Shown here: positions 18,901 through 26,600 of the stretch, piece after piece | Layout: each line of letters begins with the position of its first letter | How positions within the stretch are numbered: the stretch's first letter is position 1 | From: Streptomyces pactum | GTDB taxonomy: Bacteria > Actinomycetota > Actinomycetes > Streptomycetales > Streptomycetaceae | Length of the DNA: 64,000 nucleotides | Assembly (NCBI RefSeq): GCF_002005225.1 | Contig: NZ_CP019724.1 | Coordinates: 2,232,001-2,296,000, forward strand | Direction of reading: 5' to 3' | Program-made: the position numbers and the translations under genes | The notes under the pieces: generated by a model | The model's database searches: none | What the model saw: only the letters and a program-made list of their open reading frames with translations | What the model was told of the DNA's origin: nothing

Positions 18901-19868
18901 GTGCCGCTGCCGTGAGCCTCCACGTAGCTGATGTCGCCGGCCTCGACACCGGCGATCTCCAGGGCCTCCAGTACGACGGCGCTCTGCCCTGCCACACCGG
19001 GCGCGGTGAAACTCGCCTTCGCGGAGCCGTCGTTGTTGACGGCGGTGCCCTTGATGACCGCGTACACCGTGTCGTTGGCGCGCAGTGCGTCGTCGAGGCG
19101 CTTGAGTACGACGATGCCCGCGCCGTTGTTGAAGACGGTGCCCCGGCTGTCGGCGTCGAAGGGACGGCAGTGCCCGTCGGGGGACAGGATGCCGCTCTCC
19201 TGGTACCGGTACCCCTTGCCCGGCGGCACCTTGAACGCCACTCCGCCGGCGATCGCCATGCCGCACTCGTGGTTGAGCAGACTCTGGCAGGCGAGGTGGA
19301 CCGCCACCAGGGAGCTGGAGCAGGCGGTGTGCACAGGGATGCTCGGGCCGTGCAGGTCGAGTTTGTAGGAGACCCGTGTGGTGAGGAAGCCGAGCTCGTT
19401 GCCGAGCCCCACGTTGGAGGCGCCGATGGAGGCGCCGCTCTCCAGGTTGGCGAAGACGTGCGGGAGGTAGGCACTGGTCCCCGCGCCGCCGAAGACACCG
19501 ACGCTGTCCCCGATCCGCCCGGGGCTGTAGCCGGAGTGCTCCAGTGCCTCCCAGGCCAGTTCGAGGAAGATCCGGTGCTGCGGGTCCATGATGGTGGCTT
19601 CGCGGGGGGTGTACCCGAAGAACTCCGCGTCGAAGAGGTCGACGCCCTCCGCACGGGCCCCGGCCTTGACGTAGCCGGGGCGGGAGAACTCCGCCTCGGG
19701 GACACCGACGGCGAGCAGTTCGGCGTCGTCGAAGAAGGATACGGACTCGACGCCGTCCCGGAGGTTCGACCAGAACCGGTCCAGGTCGGGTGCGCCCGGG
19801 AATCGTCCGGCCATGCCGATGACGGCGATGTCGGTGCCCAGCTCCTGCGAGTCGTCGGCCTCTTCCAC
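12993..19868 (-). CDS. Hybrid PKS-NRPS, KS-AT-DH-KR-ACP-C
   Basis: 2291 residues. KS about 8-430 (TACSSSL, EAHGSGT, KSNVGHLD all present); AT about 530-840 (GHSLGEY, HAFH, the malonyl-type signature); DH about 905-1190, whose first motif is HKMLSEAIVP with Ser where HxxxGxxxxP expects Gly; KR about 1415-1660 (GGLGGLGLEVA; Ser and YTAAN catalytic residues); ACP about 1720-1790 (GGDSL); C about 1830-2270 (HHLISDG). It adds a C2 unit and ends in a C domain that must use an amino acid on the next protein's T domain. The GTG at 19868 follows GGGGGAG and precedes KS homology; frames extending further upstream run through the leader. Transcription probably starts at promoter B, about 259 nt upstream. 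It resembles the PKS at 47219-52648. Confidence 0.95.
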   Translation of the reverse strand: MEEADDSQELGTDIAVIGMAGRFPGAPDLDRFWSNLRDGVESVSFFDDAELLAVGVPEAEFSRPGYVKAGARAEGVDLFDAEFFGYTPREATIMDPQHRIFLELAWEALEHSGYSPGRIGDSVGVFGGAGTSAYLPHVFANLESGASIGASNVGLGNELGFLTTRVSYKLDLHGPSIPVHTACSSSLVAVHLACQSLLNHECGMAIAGGVAFKVPPGKGYRYQESGILSPDGHCRPFDADSRGTVFNNGAGIVVLKRLDDALRANDTVYAVIKGTAVNNDGSAKASFTAPGVAGQSAVVLEALEIAGVEAGDISYVEAHGSGTRIGDSIEIEALTRAFGAGSDRVGRCAIGSVKSNVGHLDAAAGIAGLLKTTLALGNRTLPPTVHFRQDNPAIDFPSTPFYVQRELAPWNTPDGGPRRAGVSAFGFGGTNAHVVLEEAPEPAPPGPARPSQVLVLSARTPQALERVSDRLAARLRQEDLSLADVAFTLAQGRQEFRHRRVVVAPDPRSAARALEMRDGGSMTTGTADAASPSVAFLFTGQGSAYPGMAAGLYAHEAVFRAAVDRCAELLRPELGTDVRDLLLAAPDDEEAARRLGTTALAQPALFTLEHALAELWNAWGVTPSAMIGHSLGEYVAACRAGVFELADALRLVALRGRLMERQAGGAMLSVATDRATVERLLPAGLSLAAHNGPSDCVVSGPHEAIAAFAALAERQGIATRPVATPHAFHCALMAPMVEEFTRAVAQVPRHEPAVPFLSNVTGDWITTREATDPAYWGRHVLATVEFARGVEVLAADPDVAFLEVGPGQTLRSLAARNLAGAQPPRLVTATLPHRQDSRGPLETAQRALGLLWLHGITPDWTAYQADERPRRVALPTYPFERTRHWLEPVSAPRAPLTPGPHPLLDEMLVRTVDEAVFRTSFDLERHWVLSEHKMLSEAIVPGTTYLEMARAAGTDYLGEQVTVLSDVEFQVPLLVTARQPRVAHTIVRSDGDDGAAFKVVSQDPAAPEGRRWTVHVRGRLSAGPRPPRHADLPALAARCRLATVDVGTLQAEHRVMDFGGRWQDSLRSVDVGVRAALGHLNLPERYHEETGAFALHPALLDLATGFHRWAMLQGDDGAADASGHDFYLPLAYDHLTVHGPMPAQCVSFVQPDPDFPQSDEIRKVDVLVCAPDGAVVLDVKGFTAKRVHDPRRTVHNARGASAHHILRWVPAARTEAAGDPAGAAGAARRPVDRVLVVGADSPRRAAVVAELRDADVTVDVTGADTDWTTWTEPLPPETVFVASEDEAGSPGRDAQERLLDSGVMALLSLAQTLGRQSTGPRRLTVVAGHVETVTGDEPYVVPAHSALFGLAKVIGQEHPDVRCRCVDTAAGVPPGTLAREILGTDPAGQVALRSEGRYVLELVEADLGPEPEDTPAVPDGVHLITGGLGGLGLEVARSIGAARPGARIALVGRSGLPPREQWPDVLRDGPAGQAGRIRLIQEMESHGARVLVCAGDVSDHDDMARVLATVRRDLGRVTWLIHAAGTAGDGFLMNKTPDTYRATLAPKVMGAMVLDEVTADDPPELMVMFSSTTALFGSPGQGDYTAANLFLDAYAAWRGQRGLRTITLNWTDWLGTGMAADHGVQRDQGFFRSVEIEDALASFHAAVRSNHGQVIVGEINHDALAVLDPAVLRARMAASPIRLGEPIRRAVSARSAASATRAAAGSRASVPDVTLLGRPDGAYSPMEETLGRLWAAEFGIREIDVSATFLDLGGDSLLALRLSNNLQEALDVKTSIADLFAHPTVADLARHLTADDEAADQAQDPDPAAVPDSVTTPGTEPTTTTATDSGRAAADETDPAWFGLWNAQSGMWVQHQLGEGRAELNLPVWTHVHRAVDPEVFRRAVAYLIDRHQALRLVFRDTADGPRQRVLPAFDLDVPLIDLSAHPDPEAEAERLIRADSAVPFDDLGTPPLRAALYRLGSEHHCVHYTMHHLISDGTGIGIFLRELLETYEALAQGREPSPEPLESTYEELIRGRFAWLAGPERPAAEAYWLGELAGPLPRLHIGDYDAPGAEVSNETVDFTVDPDLSEAVAALAGKWDVTVHVLLLSAYAAALRGIGSDDDMVICVPFSGRDSKSMGNQMGMFVNPLAVRLALCDTDTFEELVRRAQRKSVGAYAHSRYPFTLIAEQVAPADGTPRIGRNPVFSTAFQFTDFLPPANQTSQLDICLYGKPGEDGLSMRLTYNSLRLTESEALEVRAAFLAALREVTAEPGTTLAALAGPMRRALRAGGVAPRGRRRLGAPRSTRAPGA

Positions 19869-20126
19869 AACTCCCCCAATCCGTACTACCGCGTGGTGTT
19901 CTGACTGACGCTGCCCGCGCGCGATCGCGCACCGCGGCGACGGGCACGCGGCGGTGTCCGTCGTGGTTCCGGGAGCCGCCCCTGCCGGGCCGGGCGCGCG
20001 ACAGGCCGGCGCGGACCGGGCGGGGCGGGGCGGGAAGGAGACAACCATCCGGCAGGAGTCCCGGAAGAAGGCCGGGAGCCGGGTATGTCGGTCGCGCTGC
20101 GGGAACGTCGATACATTGCGGCAGCG

Positions 20127-20163
20127 TCCCGCTCATACTCTTAGCCGCCCTTCCCGGTGTCAA
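20127..20163 (-). promoter_or_regulatory. Shared cluster promoter, copy B (PKS-MbtH-NRPS operon)
   Basis: On the minus strand: TTGACA (20163-20158), a 17-base spacer ending in CTAA, then GAGTAT (20140-20135), with +1 A near 20127. The TGA stop of the upstream NRPS gene (20162-20160) lies inside the -35 hexamer, so the promoter is embedded in the end of that gene. The 259 nt leader down to 19868 holds no convincing gene. Confidence 0.7.
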
Positions 20164-23100
20164 GGTCCGTCGGTCGAGGGCCGTTGCGGCCGGGTGGCCT
20201 GCCTGCGCCTCATCTGCCGGTGCTGTCGTCTGCCGCGTTCCCTGGCACCGTCCAGGCCGGCGGGCCCGTCCGGGCCGGCGGGCCCGTCCGGGCCGGCGGG
20301 CCCGTCCGGGCCGGCGGGCCCGTCCGGGCCGGTCGCGTCCCCCGCGAGGGTGGCCTGGGCGCGGACGGTGGTCGAGCGGAACAACTCCATCAACTCGGTG
20401 CGGATGCCCACGTCCGCCGCGAGCCGGCGGTGCAGTTCGATGAGCAGCAGCGAATGGCCACCGAGGTCGAAGAAGTTCTGGTCGAGGCCGATGTCGTGGA
20501 CGCCCAGGAGGTCACGCCACACGTCGGCGACGGCCCGTTCCGTGTCGTTGCGGGGGGCGATTGCGGGCGCTTCGGTGCGTGCCGGGGCGGGCAGTGCCCT
20601 CCGGTCGATCTTGCCGTGCGCGGACAGGGGCAGAGCGGACAGCGCCACGAGCGCGGAGGGAACCATGTGGCGGGGCAGGCGTGCCCGCAGGTGCTCCATC
20701 ACGGCACTCGTGTCGACGCCGCCCAGGCCCTCGTCCCCGGCGTCCCGCGGGACGAGGTAGCCGACGATCCGGGGCTCGTCCTGCCCCTCCCGCCGGACGG
20801 CCACGACCCCCTCCCGTACGAGGGGGCACGCGGTCAGGGCCGCCTCGATCTCGCCCAGCTCGACCCGGAACCCGCGAATCTTCACCTGGTCGTCGCCGCG
20901 CCCCAGGAACTCGAGGGTGCCGTCCCCGCGCAGCCGCACGAGGTCACCGGTCCGATACGTCCTGGCCTCGACCTCCCCGCCGGGCGGCTGCGCCGCGCCG
21001 GTCGAGCCGAGGTGACCGGGGACGAAGGCGGCCGCGGTGAGGTCCGGTCTGCCCACGTAGCCCCGGGCCACGTTGGCGCCGGAGACGCAGAGTTCCCCGG
21101 GGACCCCGGCCGGCACCTGCCGTCCGTCGCGGTCGAGCACGTGGACCGTCGTGTTGGGCAGCGGCCGGCCCAGCGGGGCGTTCACCGCCTCCGGGTCCGC
21201 GTCGCGGGGAACGAGCCAGGTCAGCACGCCCACAGTGGTCTCGGTGGGGCCGTAGTGGTTGTACACCCGGCAGTCCGGGCCGGCGGTGCGGGCGACGGAG
21301 CGCAGCCACTGCCAGGCCGAGGCCTCGCCGCCGATGACGAGACGGCGGCGGGGCAGCAGATCCGCGCACCGCCCCGAGCGCATGAGGGCCTTCAGATGGG
21401 AGGGGGCGATCTTCAGGCAGTCGACCCGGTGTCGCGTCATGTAGTCGGCGAGGGCGTCGGCGTCGAGGGCGCGCTCACGGGTGATCAGGTGCAGCACTCC
21501 CCCCGTGACCAGGGGAGGCACCAGCATGGTCAGGCACGAGTCGACGGTGAGCGGCTGCAGCATCGCGTAGCTCAGCGGTTCGTCGACGCCGAGCCGGTCC
21601 AGGACCGCGAAGGTGTAGTTGACGATCTGGCGGTGCTCGACGGCGACGCCCTTCGGCGCGCCGGTGGAGCCGGAGGTGTAGAGGACGTACGCGATGTTCC
21701 CGGGTGCCGCCCCGCCGTCGGGGCAGTCGGTGGGCCGGTCGCGCAGCGCGGTCCAGCCCGGGTCGAGTCGCACCGTCCTGATCGGGGCCCCGGGGTCCGC
21801 GACGCCCGTGTGGACGAGGACGGCGGCACCGGAGTCGGCCAGGACGGCCGCGCGGCGAGCCTCCGGGTCGGCGGGGTCCACCGGCACGTAGGCGCCGCCC
21901 GCCTTGAGCACGCCGAGCACGGCGACGGCCATGGCCGGGGTGCGTTCCAGAAGCAGACCGACCGGGCGTTCCGGTCCCACACCCGCCTCCCGCAGAAGGT
22001 GCGCCAGTTGGTTGGCGAGCCGGTCGAGTTCGGCGAAGGTGAGCGCGGTGTCCTCAGCCTGTACGGCGACGGCGTCCGGGGTGCGGGCGGCCTGCTCGGC
22101 GAACAGCTCGTGCACGCACGAGGCCGCCGCCGGGTACACGGTCCGTTCGGCGGGCGGGGCATGGTCGGCGTCGGTGGGCAGGGGCAGTGCGCCGACCGGG
22201 GTGTCCGGCGCCCCGAGAGCGGCGGTCACGAGCTGCCGCAGGTGTGCGGCCAGGCGGGTCACGGTCTCGCGGTCGAAGATCTCCGTGTCGTACTCGAACT
22301 GCCCGAGGACGGTGTCGCCGTCCTCGGCGAGGTTCAGGGTGAGGTCGCGCTTGCTGGTCCCGTTGTGGACCGGGAAGTCGGTCAGCCGCAGACCGGCCAT
22401 GGTGGGGAAACGTGCTGCGGGGCGCAGCGTGCACATCACCTGGAAGTAGGGGACGGCGCCCCCGGTGCGGTCGGGGCGCAGCCGCTCCACGACCTTCTCG
22501 AACGGGACCTCCTGGTGGACGAGCGCCTCACCGGTCACCTCCCGGACGTGGCGCAGGACCTCGCGGAACGTCCGGTCGCCGTCGAGCCTGGCCCGCAGCA
22601 GCAGCGTGTTGACGAAGAGGCCGATCATCGGCTCGACCTGGGAGTGGCCACGGTTGGCCACCGAGGTGGCGACGAGGAAGTCCGTCCGGCCGGTGTAGCG
22701 GTACAGCAGGACGTCGAGGGCGGCCATGACGGCCATGAACAGGGTCGCGCCTTCGTGCCGTCCGAGCTCCCGGAGCCCGGTGACGGTGGCGGCGTCCAGG
22801 CCGAAGTCCACCACGTCGCCGCGGTACGCCGGGGTGAGCGGACGGGGCCGGTCGGCCGGAAGCTCCAGGACGGGTGGCGGGTCGGCCAGCACCCGTTCCC
22901 AGTAGGCGATCTGGTCGTCGTAGGCCGCGCCGCGCAGCCGGTCGCGGTGCCAGCGCGCGAAGTCGCCGTAGTGGACGGGCGTGGGTTCGGCGGCGGGCCT
23001 CTCGCCGCGCAGGACGGCGTCGTATCCGGCGGCGACCTCGCGCAGGAGTACGGCCCAGCTCAGGGCGTCGCCGACGAGGTGGTGCATGTTGAGCACCAGG

Positions 23101-23606
23101 ACGTGGTCGTCCTCGGCGAGGGTGACGAGGTGGACGGCCAGGGGAGGCGCGCAAGTCAGGTCGAACGGGCGGGCCGCGACGGACCTGGCCAGCTCGCGGG
23201 CGCGCCGTTCCCGCTCCGGGGCCGGCTGCCCGGTCAAGTCGTGCCGCTGGACGGGTACCCGGTCCGGGTCGGGGGCGAAGTACTGCCGGGGTTCGGAGCC
23301 GTCCAGGCCGAACGTGGCGCGGACGACGGCGTGCCGGGCGATCGAGGCGTCCAGAGCGGTCTGGAGGGCCGGGACGTCGAGCGTGCCGGTCAGCCGTACC
23401 GCCGCGGGCACGTTGTACGCCCCCGTGCCGGGGAACATCTGCTCGAACAGCCACAGTTGACGTTGCGGGTACGACAGGGGGGCGCTGCCGCGCTCCGGGT
23501 GGGCGGCGATCCGCGACTCGGACCTCGTGCTCAGTCCGCGCTGAGCCAGCAGTCGGCGCATGGCCTCCCGCCGCTTGTCGGCGTTGTCTCCGCCGGTGCC
23601 GCTCAC
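20160..23606 (-). CDS. NRPS, C-A-T (Asp-like specificity code)
   Basis: 1148 residues: C about 45-480 (MHHLVGDALS), A about 490-1000 (YTSGSTGAPKG, YGPTE, GDLVRL, GKIDR), T about 1018-1085 (GGHSLLL). Ungapped alignment to GrsA gives pocket residues D-S-T-K-V-G-H-V-G-(K), close to the aspartate code DLTKVGHIGK, so Asp or a substituted Asp is predicted. After the T domain comes a tail of four to five GPDGPA-type collagen-like repeats and an Arg-rich end, about 60 residues, perhaps a linker or docking tail. The GTG start at 23606 overlaps the stop of the upstream gene (GTGA). Confidence 0.94.
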   Translation of the reverse strand: MSGTGGDNADKRREAMRRLLAQRGLSTRSESRIAAHPERGSAPLSYPQRQLWLFEQMFPGTGAYNVPAAVRLTGTLDVPALQTALDASIARHAVVRATFGLDGSEPRQYFAPDPDRVPVQRHDLTGQPAPERERRARELARSVAARPFDLTCAPPLAVHLVTLAEDDHVLVLNMHHLVGDALSWAVLLREVAAGYDAVLRGERPAAEPTPVHYGDFARWHRDRLRGAAYDDQIAYWERVLADPPPVLELPADRPRPLTPAYRGDVVDFGLDAATVTGLRELGRHEGATLFMAVMAALDVLLYRYTGRTDFLVATSVANRGHSQVEPMIGLFVNTLLLRARLDGDRTFREVLRHVREVTGEALVHQEVPFEKVVERLRPDRTGGAVPYFQVMCTLRPAARFPTMAGLRLTDFPVHNGTSKRDLTLNLAEDGDTVLGQFEYDTEIFDRETVTRLAAHLRQLVTAALGAPDTPVGALPLPTDADHAPPAERTVYPAAASCVHELFAEQAARTPDAVAVQAEDTALTFAELDRLANQLAHLLREAGVGPERPVGLLLERTPAMAVAVLGVLKAGGAYVPVDPADPEARRAAVLADSGAAVLVHTGVADPGAPIRTVRLDPGWTALRDRPTDCPDGGAAPGNIAYVLYTSGSTGAPKGVAVEHRQIVNYTFAVLDRLGVDEPLSYAMLQPLTVDSCLTMLVPPLVTGGVLHLITRERALDADALADYMTRHRVDCLKIAPSHLKALMRSGRCADLLPRRRLVIGGEASAWQWLRSVARTAGPDCRVYNHYGPTETTVGVLTWLVPRDADPEAVNAPLGRPLPNTTVHVLDRDGRQVPAGVPGELCVSGANVARGYVGRPDLTAAAFVPGHLGSTGAAQPPGGEVEARTYRTGDLVRLRGDGTLEFLGRGDDQVKIRGFRVELGEIEAALTACPLVREGVVAVRREGQDEPRIVGYLVPRDAGDEGLGGVDTSAVMEHLRARLPRHMVPSALVALSALPLSAHGKIDRRALPAPARTEAPAIAPRNDTERAVADVWRDLLGVHDIGLDQNFFDLGGHSLLLIELHRRLAADVGIRTELMELFRSTTVRAQATLAGDATGPDGPAGPDGPAGPDGPAGPDGPAGLDGARERGRRQHRQMRRRQATRPQRPSTDGP
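20251..20334 (-). repeat. 18-bp tandem repeat (about 4.5 copies) inside the NRPS gene
   Basis: The unit TCCGGGCCGGCGGGCCCG on the plus strand repeats in frame and encodes GPDGPA on the minus strand. The first copy has one change (TCCAGG). It lies about 90 bases upstream of promoter B in reading order. Such repeats can change copy number by slippage. Confidence 0.9.
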
Positions 23607-26600
23607 AGGTCCTCCTGGGTCAGCAGTCGATCGAGGTCGCTGTCGGACAGCTCCGCGACCCGCAGCACCAGCGCCGCGCGCTCGTCGACCTCGTGGCCGG
23701 TGCCGGGGTCGTCCCGCAGGGTCCGGACGACACCGGCGATGGTGGCGTCCGCGAAGAACCGGTCCAACGGGAACGCCGCGCCGAAGGCTTCCCGGATGCG
23801 TACGGCGAGCCGGGTGGCGAGCAGTGAGTAGCCGCCCGAGGCCCAGTAGTCGTCGTAGACGCCCACCGGTCCCTCGGTGCCGAGCGTCTCCTGCCACAGC
23901 ACGGCGACCGCCCGTTCGGCGTCGTCGCGCGGTGCGACCGAGGTGGCCGTCGCGGTCCGCGCCTCGGTACGGGCGAGGTTGCTGAGCGCCCGGCGGTCGA
24001 TCTTGCCGCTCGGGGTCAGGGGCAGCTCGGCGCAGGGCACGAACAGCGTCGGCACCATATAGGCGGGCAGCCGCCCGTGCAGATGCCGGCGCAGCTCCTC
24101 CGCGTCGACCCGCTGTCCCTCGGCCGCGAAGCAGTAGGCGGCCAGGACCTCGCCCTCGGCCGTCACGACGGCCTGTTCCAGTGAGGGATGGGCGGCGAGG
24201 GCCTGCTCGACCTCGGCGGGCTCGACCCGGAACCCGCGGACCTTGGCCTGCAGGTCGCTCCGGCCGACGTACTCGATCACCCCGTCGGACCGGAACCGCG
24301 CCCGGTCACCGGTGCGGTAGAGCAGTCCGCCGGGTCCGTCGGGGAAGGGGTTCGGCACGAAGCGCTCGGCTGTGAGGTCCGGCCGTCCGGCGTAACCCCG
24401 GCCGAGGGCGGGCCCGCCGATGTACAGGTCTCCCGCCACCCCGGCGGGGACCGGCCGCATCAGCTCGTCGAGCAGGTATGCGCTGGTGCCCGCGATGGGC
24501 CTGCCCAGAGGCACCTTGCCCGCCGCCACGTCGGCGTCGGTGAGCACGTGCCAGGTGACGTCGGCGGAGATCTCGGACGCCCCGTACAGGTTGAGCAGCA
24601 CCCGGCCCGCAAGGGTCTCGAGGAAGCGGCCCGCGAGGTCGGCCGGAAGGGCTTCACCGCTGCTCACCCACAGGCGCAGGGCGGGCAGTTCGCCGGCGAT
24701 GCCGGGCACCGTGTCGAGGAGGGTCCGCAGGAGGGACGGGACGAGCACGATGCGGGTGACCCGGTGCTCGGCGAGCGCCGCGACCAGCGCGGGCGGGTCC
24801 ACGAGCAGGGACTGCGGCAGCACCACGACCGGTACGCCCTGGCAGAGCGGCCCGAAGATCTCCCAGAACGAGTCGAGGAAGTTCAGCGAAGTCTTCTGGC
24901 AGAGGACCTCTCCGGGCCGGAAGGGGAACTCCCGCCACATCCACTCCAGTCGGTTGACCATGCCCCCGTGCAGGCCGACGACGCCCTTGGGGACGCCGGT
25001 CGAGCCGGAGGTGTAGAGGACGTAGGCGGGCTGGGCGGGATCGACGCGTACGTCGAGGGGGGTGGTGGGCCGGTCGGCGGACGCCCGCCGCAGCGCGTCG
25101 ACGTCCACCGTCCGCGCGGTGTGCGTGCCCTCGCCGAGGCGCTCCCGGTACTCGCCCTCGACCAGCACCAGGTCGGCTCCGGCGTCGGCCAGCATGAACC
25201 GGAGCCGGTCCGTCGGGTACGCGGGGTCGAGGGGCACGTAAGCGGCACCGGCCTTCATGACGGCCAGCAGCAGCACGATCGTCCGCGGGGATCGCTCGGC
25301 GCAGACGGCGACGCGTGACTCGGCACCGACGCCCCGTCGCCGCAGTTCCCTGGCGAGCTGGTTGGAGGCGGCCTCGACCTCCCCGAAGGTCAGGGACGCG
25401 GCGGGGTCCAGCGCGTCGCGGACAGCGACCGCGTCCGGCGCGGCGGCGGCGCGCTCTTGGAACATCTCGGGCAGGGAGCGCCGACCGACGTGGCCCTCGG
25501 GTCCGTGCGCCCACTCGCCGGTGACCTTCGCCCGCTCGGTCTCCGAGAGCAGGTCGAGGCGCGCGAGGGGCCGGTCGGGGTCCGCCACGACCTTGTTCAG
25601 CAGGGTGACGAAGTGCGCGCCGATCCGGCGCACGGTCTCCTCGGTGAACAGGTCCGTCGCGTACTCCAGGATGCCGACCGCCTCGTCGCCCGTCTCACGA
25701 AGCATGATCATGAGGTCGAACTTGGCGTTGACGGCGGGCATCGGCACCTGTTCGAGGTGCAGTCCGGCGAGGTCGAGGGGAGGCAGCGGGGCGTTCTGCA
25801 GGACGAGGACGTTCTGGAACAACTGTCCGTGGCCCAGGCTCCGTTCGGGTGCGACGGCCTCCACGACCAGCTCGAACGGCAGCTCCTGGTGGGCGTAGGC
25901 GGCGAGCGTCGTCTCCTTGACCCGCCCCAGCAGGTCGCGGAACGACAGGCCGGGGTCGACGTCGGTGCGCAGGGCCAGCATGTTGACGAAGACGCCGATC
26001 AGGTTCTCCACGTCGGGATGGGTGCGCCCGGCGATCGGGGAGCCGACGACCACGTCCCGCTCGCCCGAGTACCGGTGCAGCAGGAAGGTGAAGGCCGCGA
26101 GCAGCGTCATGAACAGGGTGGCGCCCTGGCTGCCGCCCAACTGCTGGAGGCCCTTGACCAGCGGGCCGGGCAGTGTGAGCGGCACGGTCGCGCCGGCGAA
26201 GCTCTGGGCCGCCGGGCGCGGGTGGTCCGGTGGGAACTCCACGAGCTGGGACGCGCCGGCGAGCTGCGTCCGCCAGTACTCGGCCAGTTCCTCGCGCTTC
26301 GGCCCCTCGAGCCGCGCCCGCTGCCAGGCGGAGTAGTCCGCGTACTGGACGGGCAACGACGGCGGTTCCTCGGTGGCCGCGCCGAGACGGCGGGCGTAGT
26401 GGATGCCGAGTTCCCGTACGAGGACGCCGGTGGACCAGGCGTCGGACACGCTGTGGTGCATCGTGAGCAGCAGGATGTGCTCCTCGTCGCCCACCCGCAG
26501 CAACGCTGCCCGCAGCAGGGGCGCCCGGGTCAGGTCGAACGGCCGCCGCGACTCGGCGAGGGCCAGCTCCTCCCAGCGCTGCCGCCGCTGTTCCTCCGGC

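Noticed and set aside
15303..19904. Very long plus-strand open frame (1533 codons) opposite the PKS
   Set aside because: Low-complexity translation rich in Gly, Asp, Val and Arg with no domain; it is the antisense shadow expected from high-GC codon bias. The minus strand encodes a complete PKS.
20251..20334. Repeat considered as a CRISPR array
   Set aside because: Units are 18 bp, contiguous and without spacers, and in frame with an NRPS gene.
20157..23831. Plus-strand open frame of 1224 codons
   Set aside because: Antisense shadow of the C-A-T NRPS; no recognisable motifs and no ribosome site.
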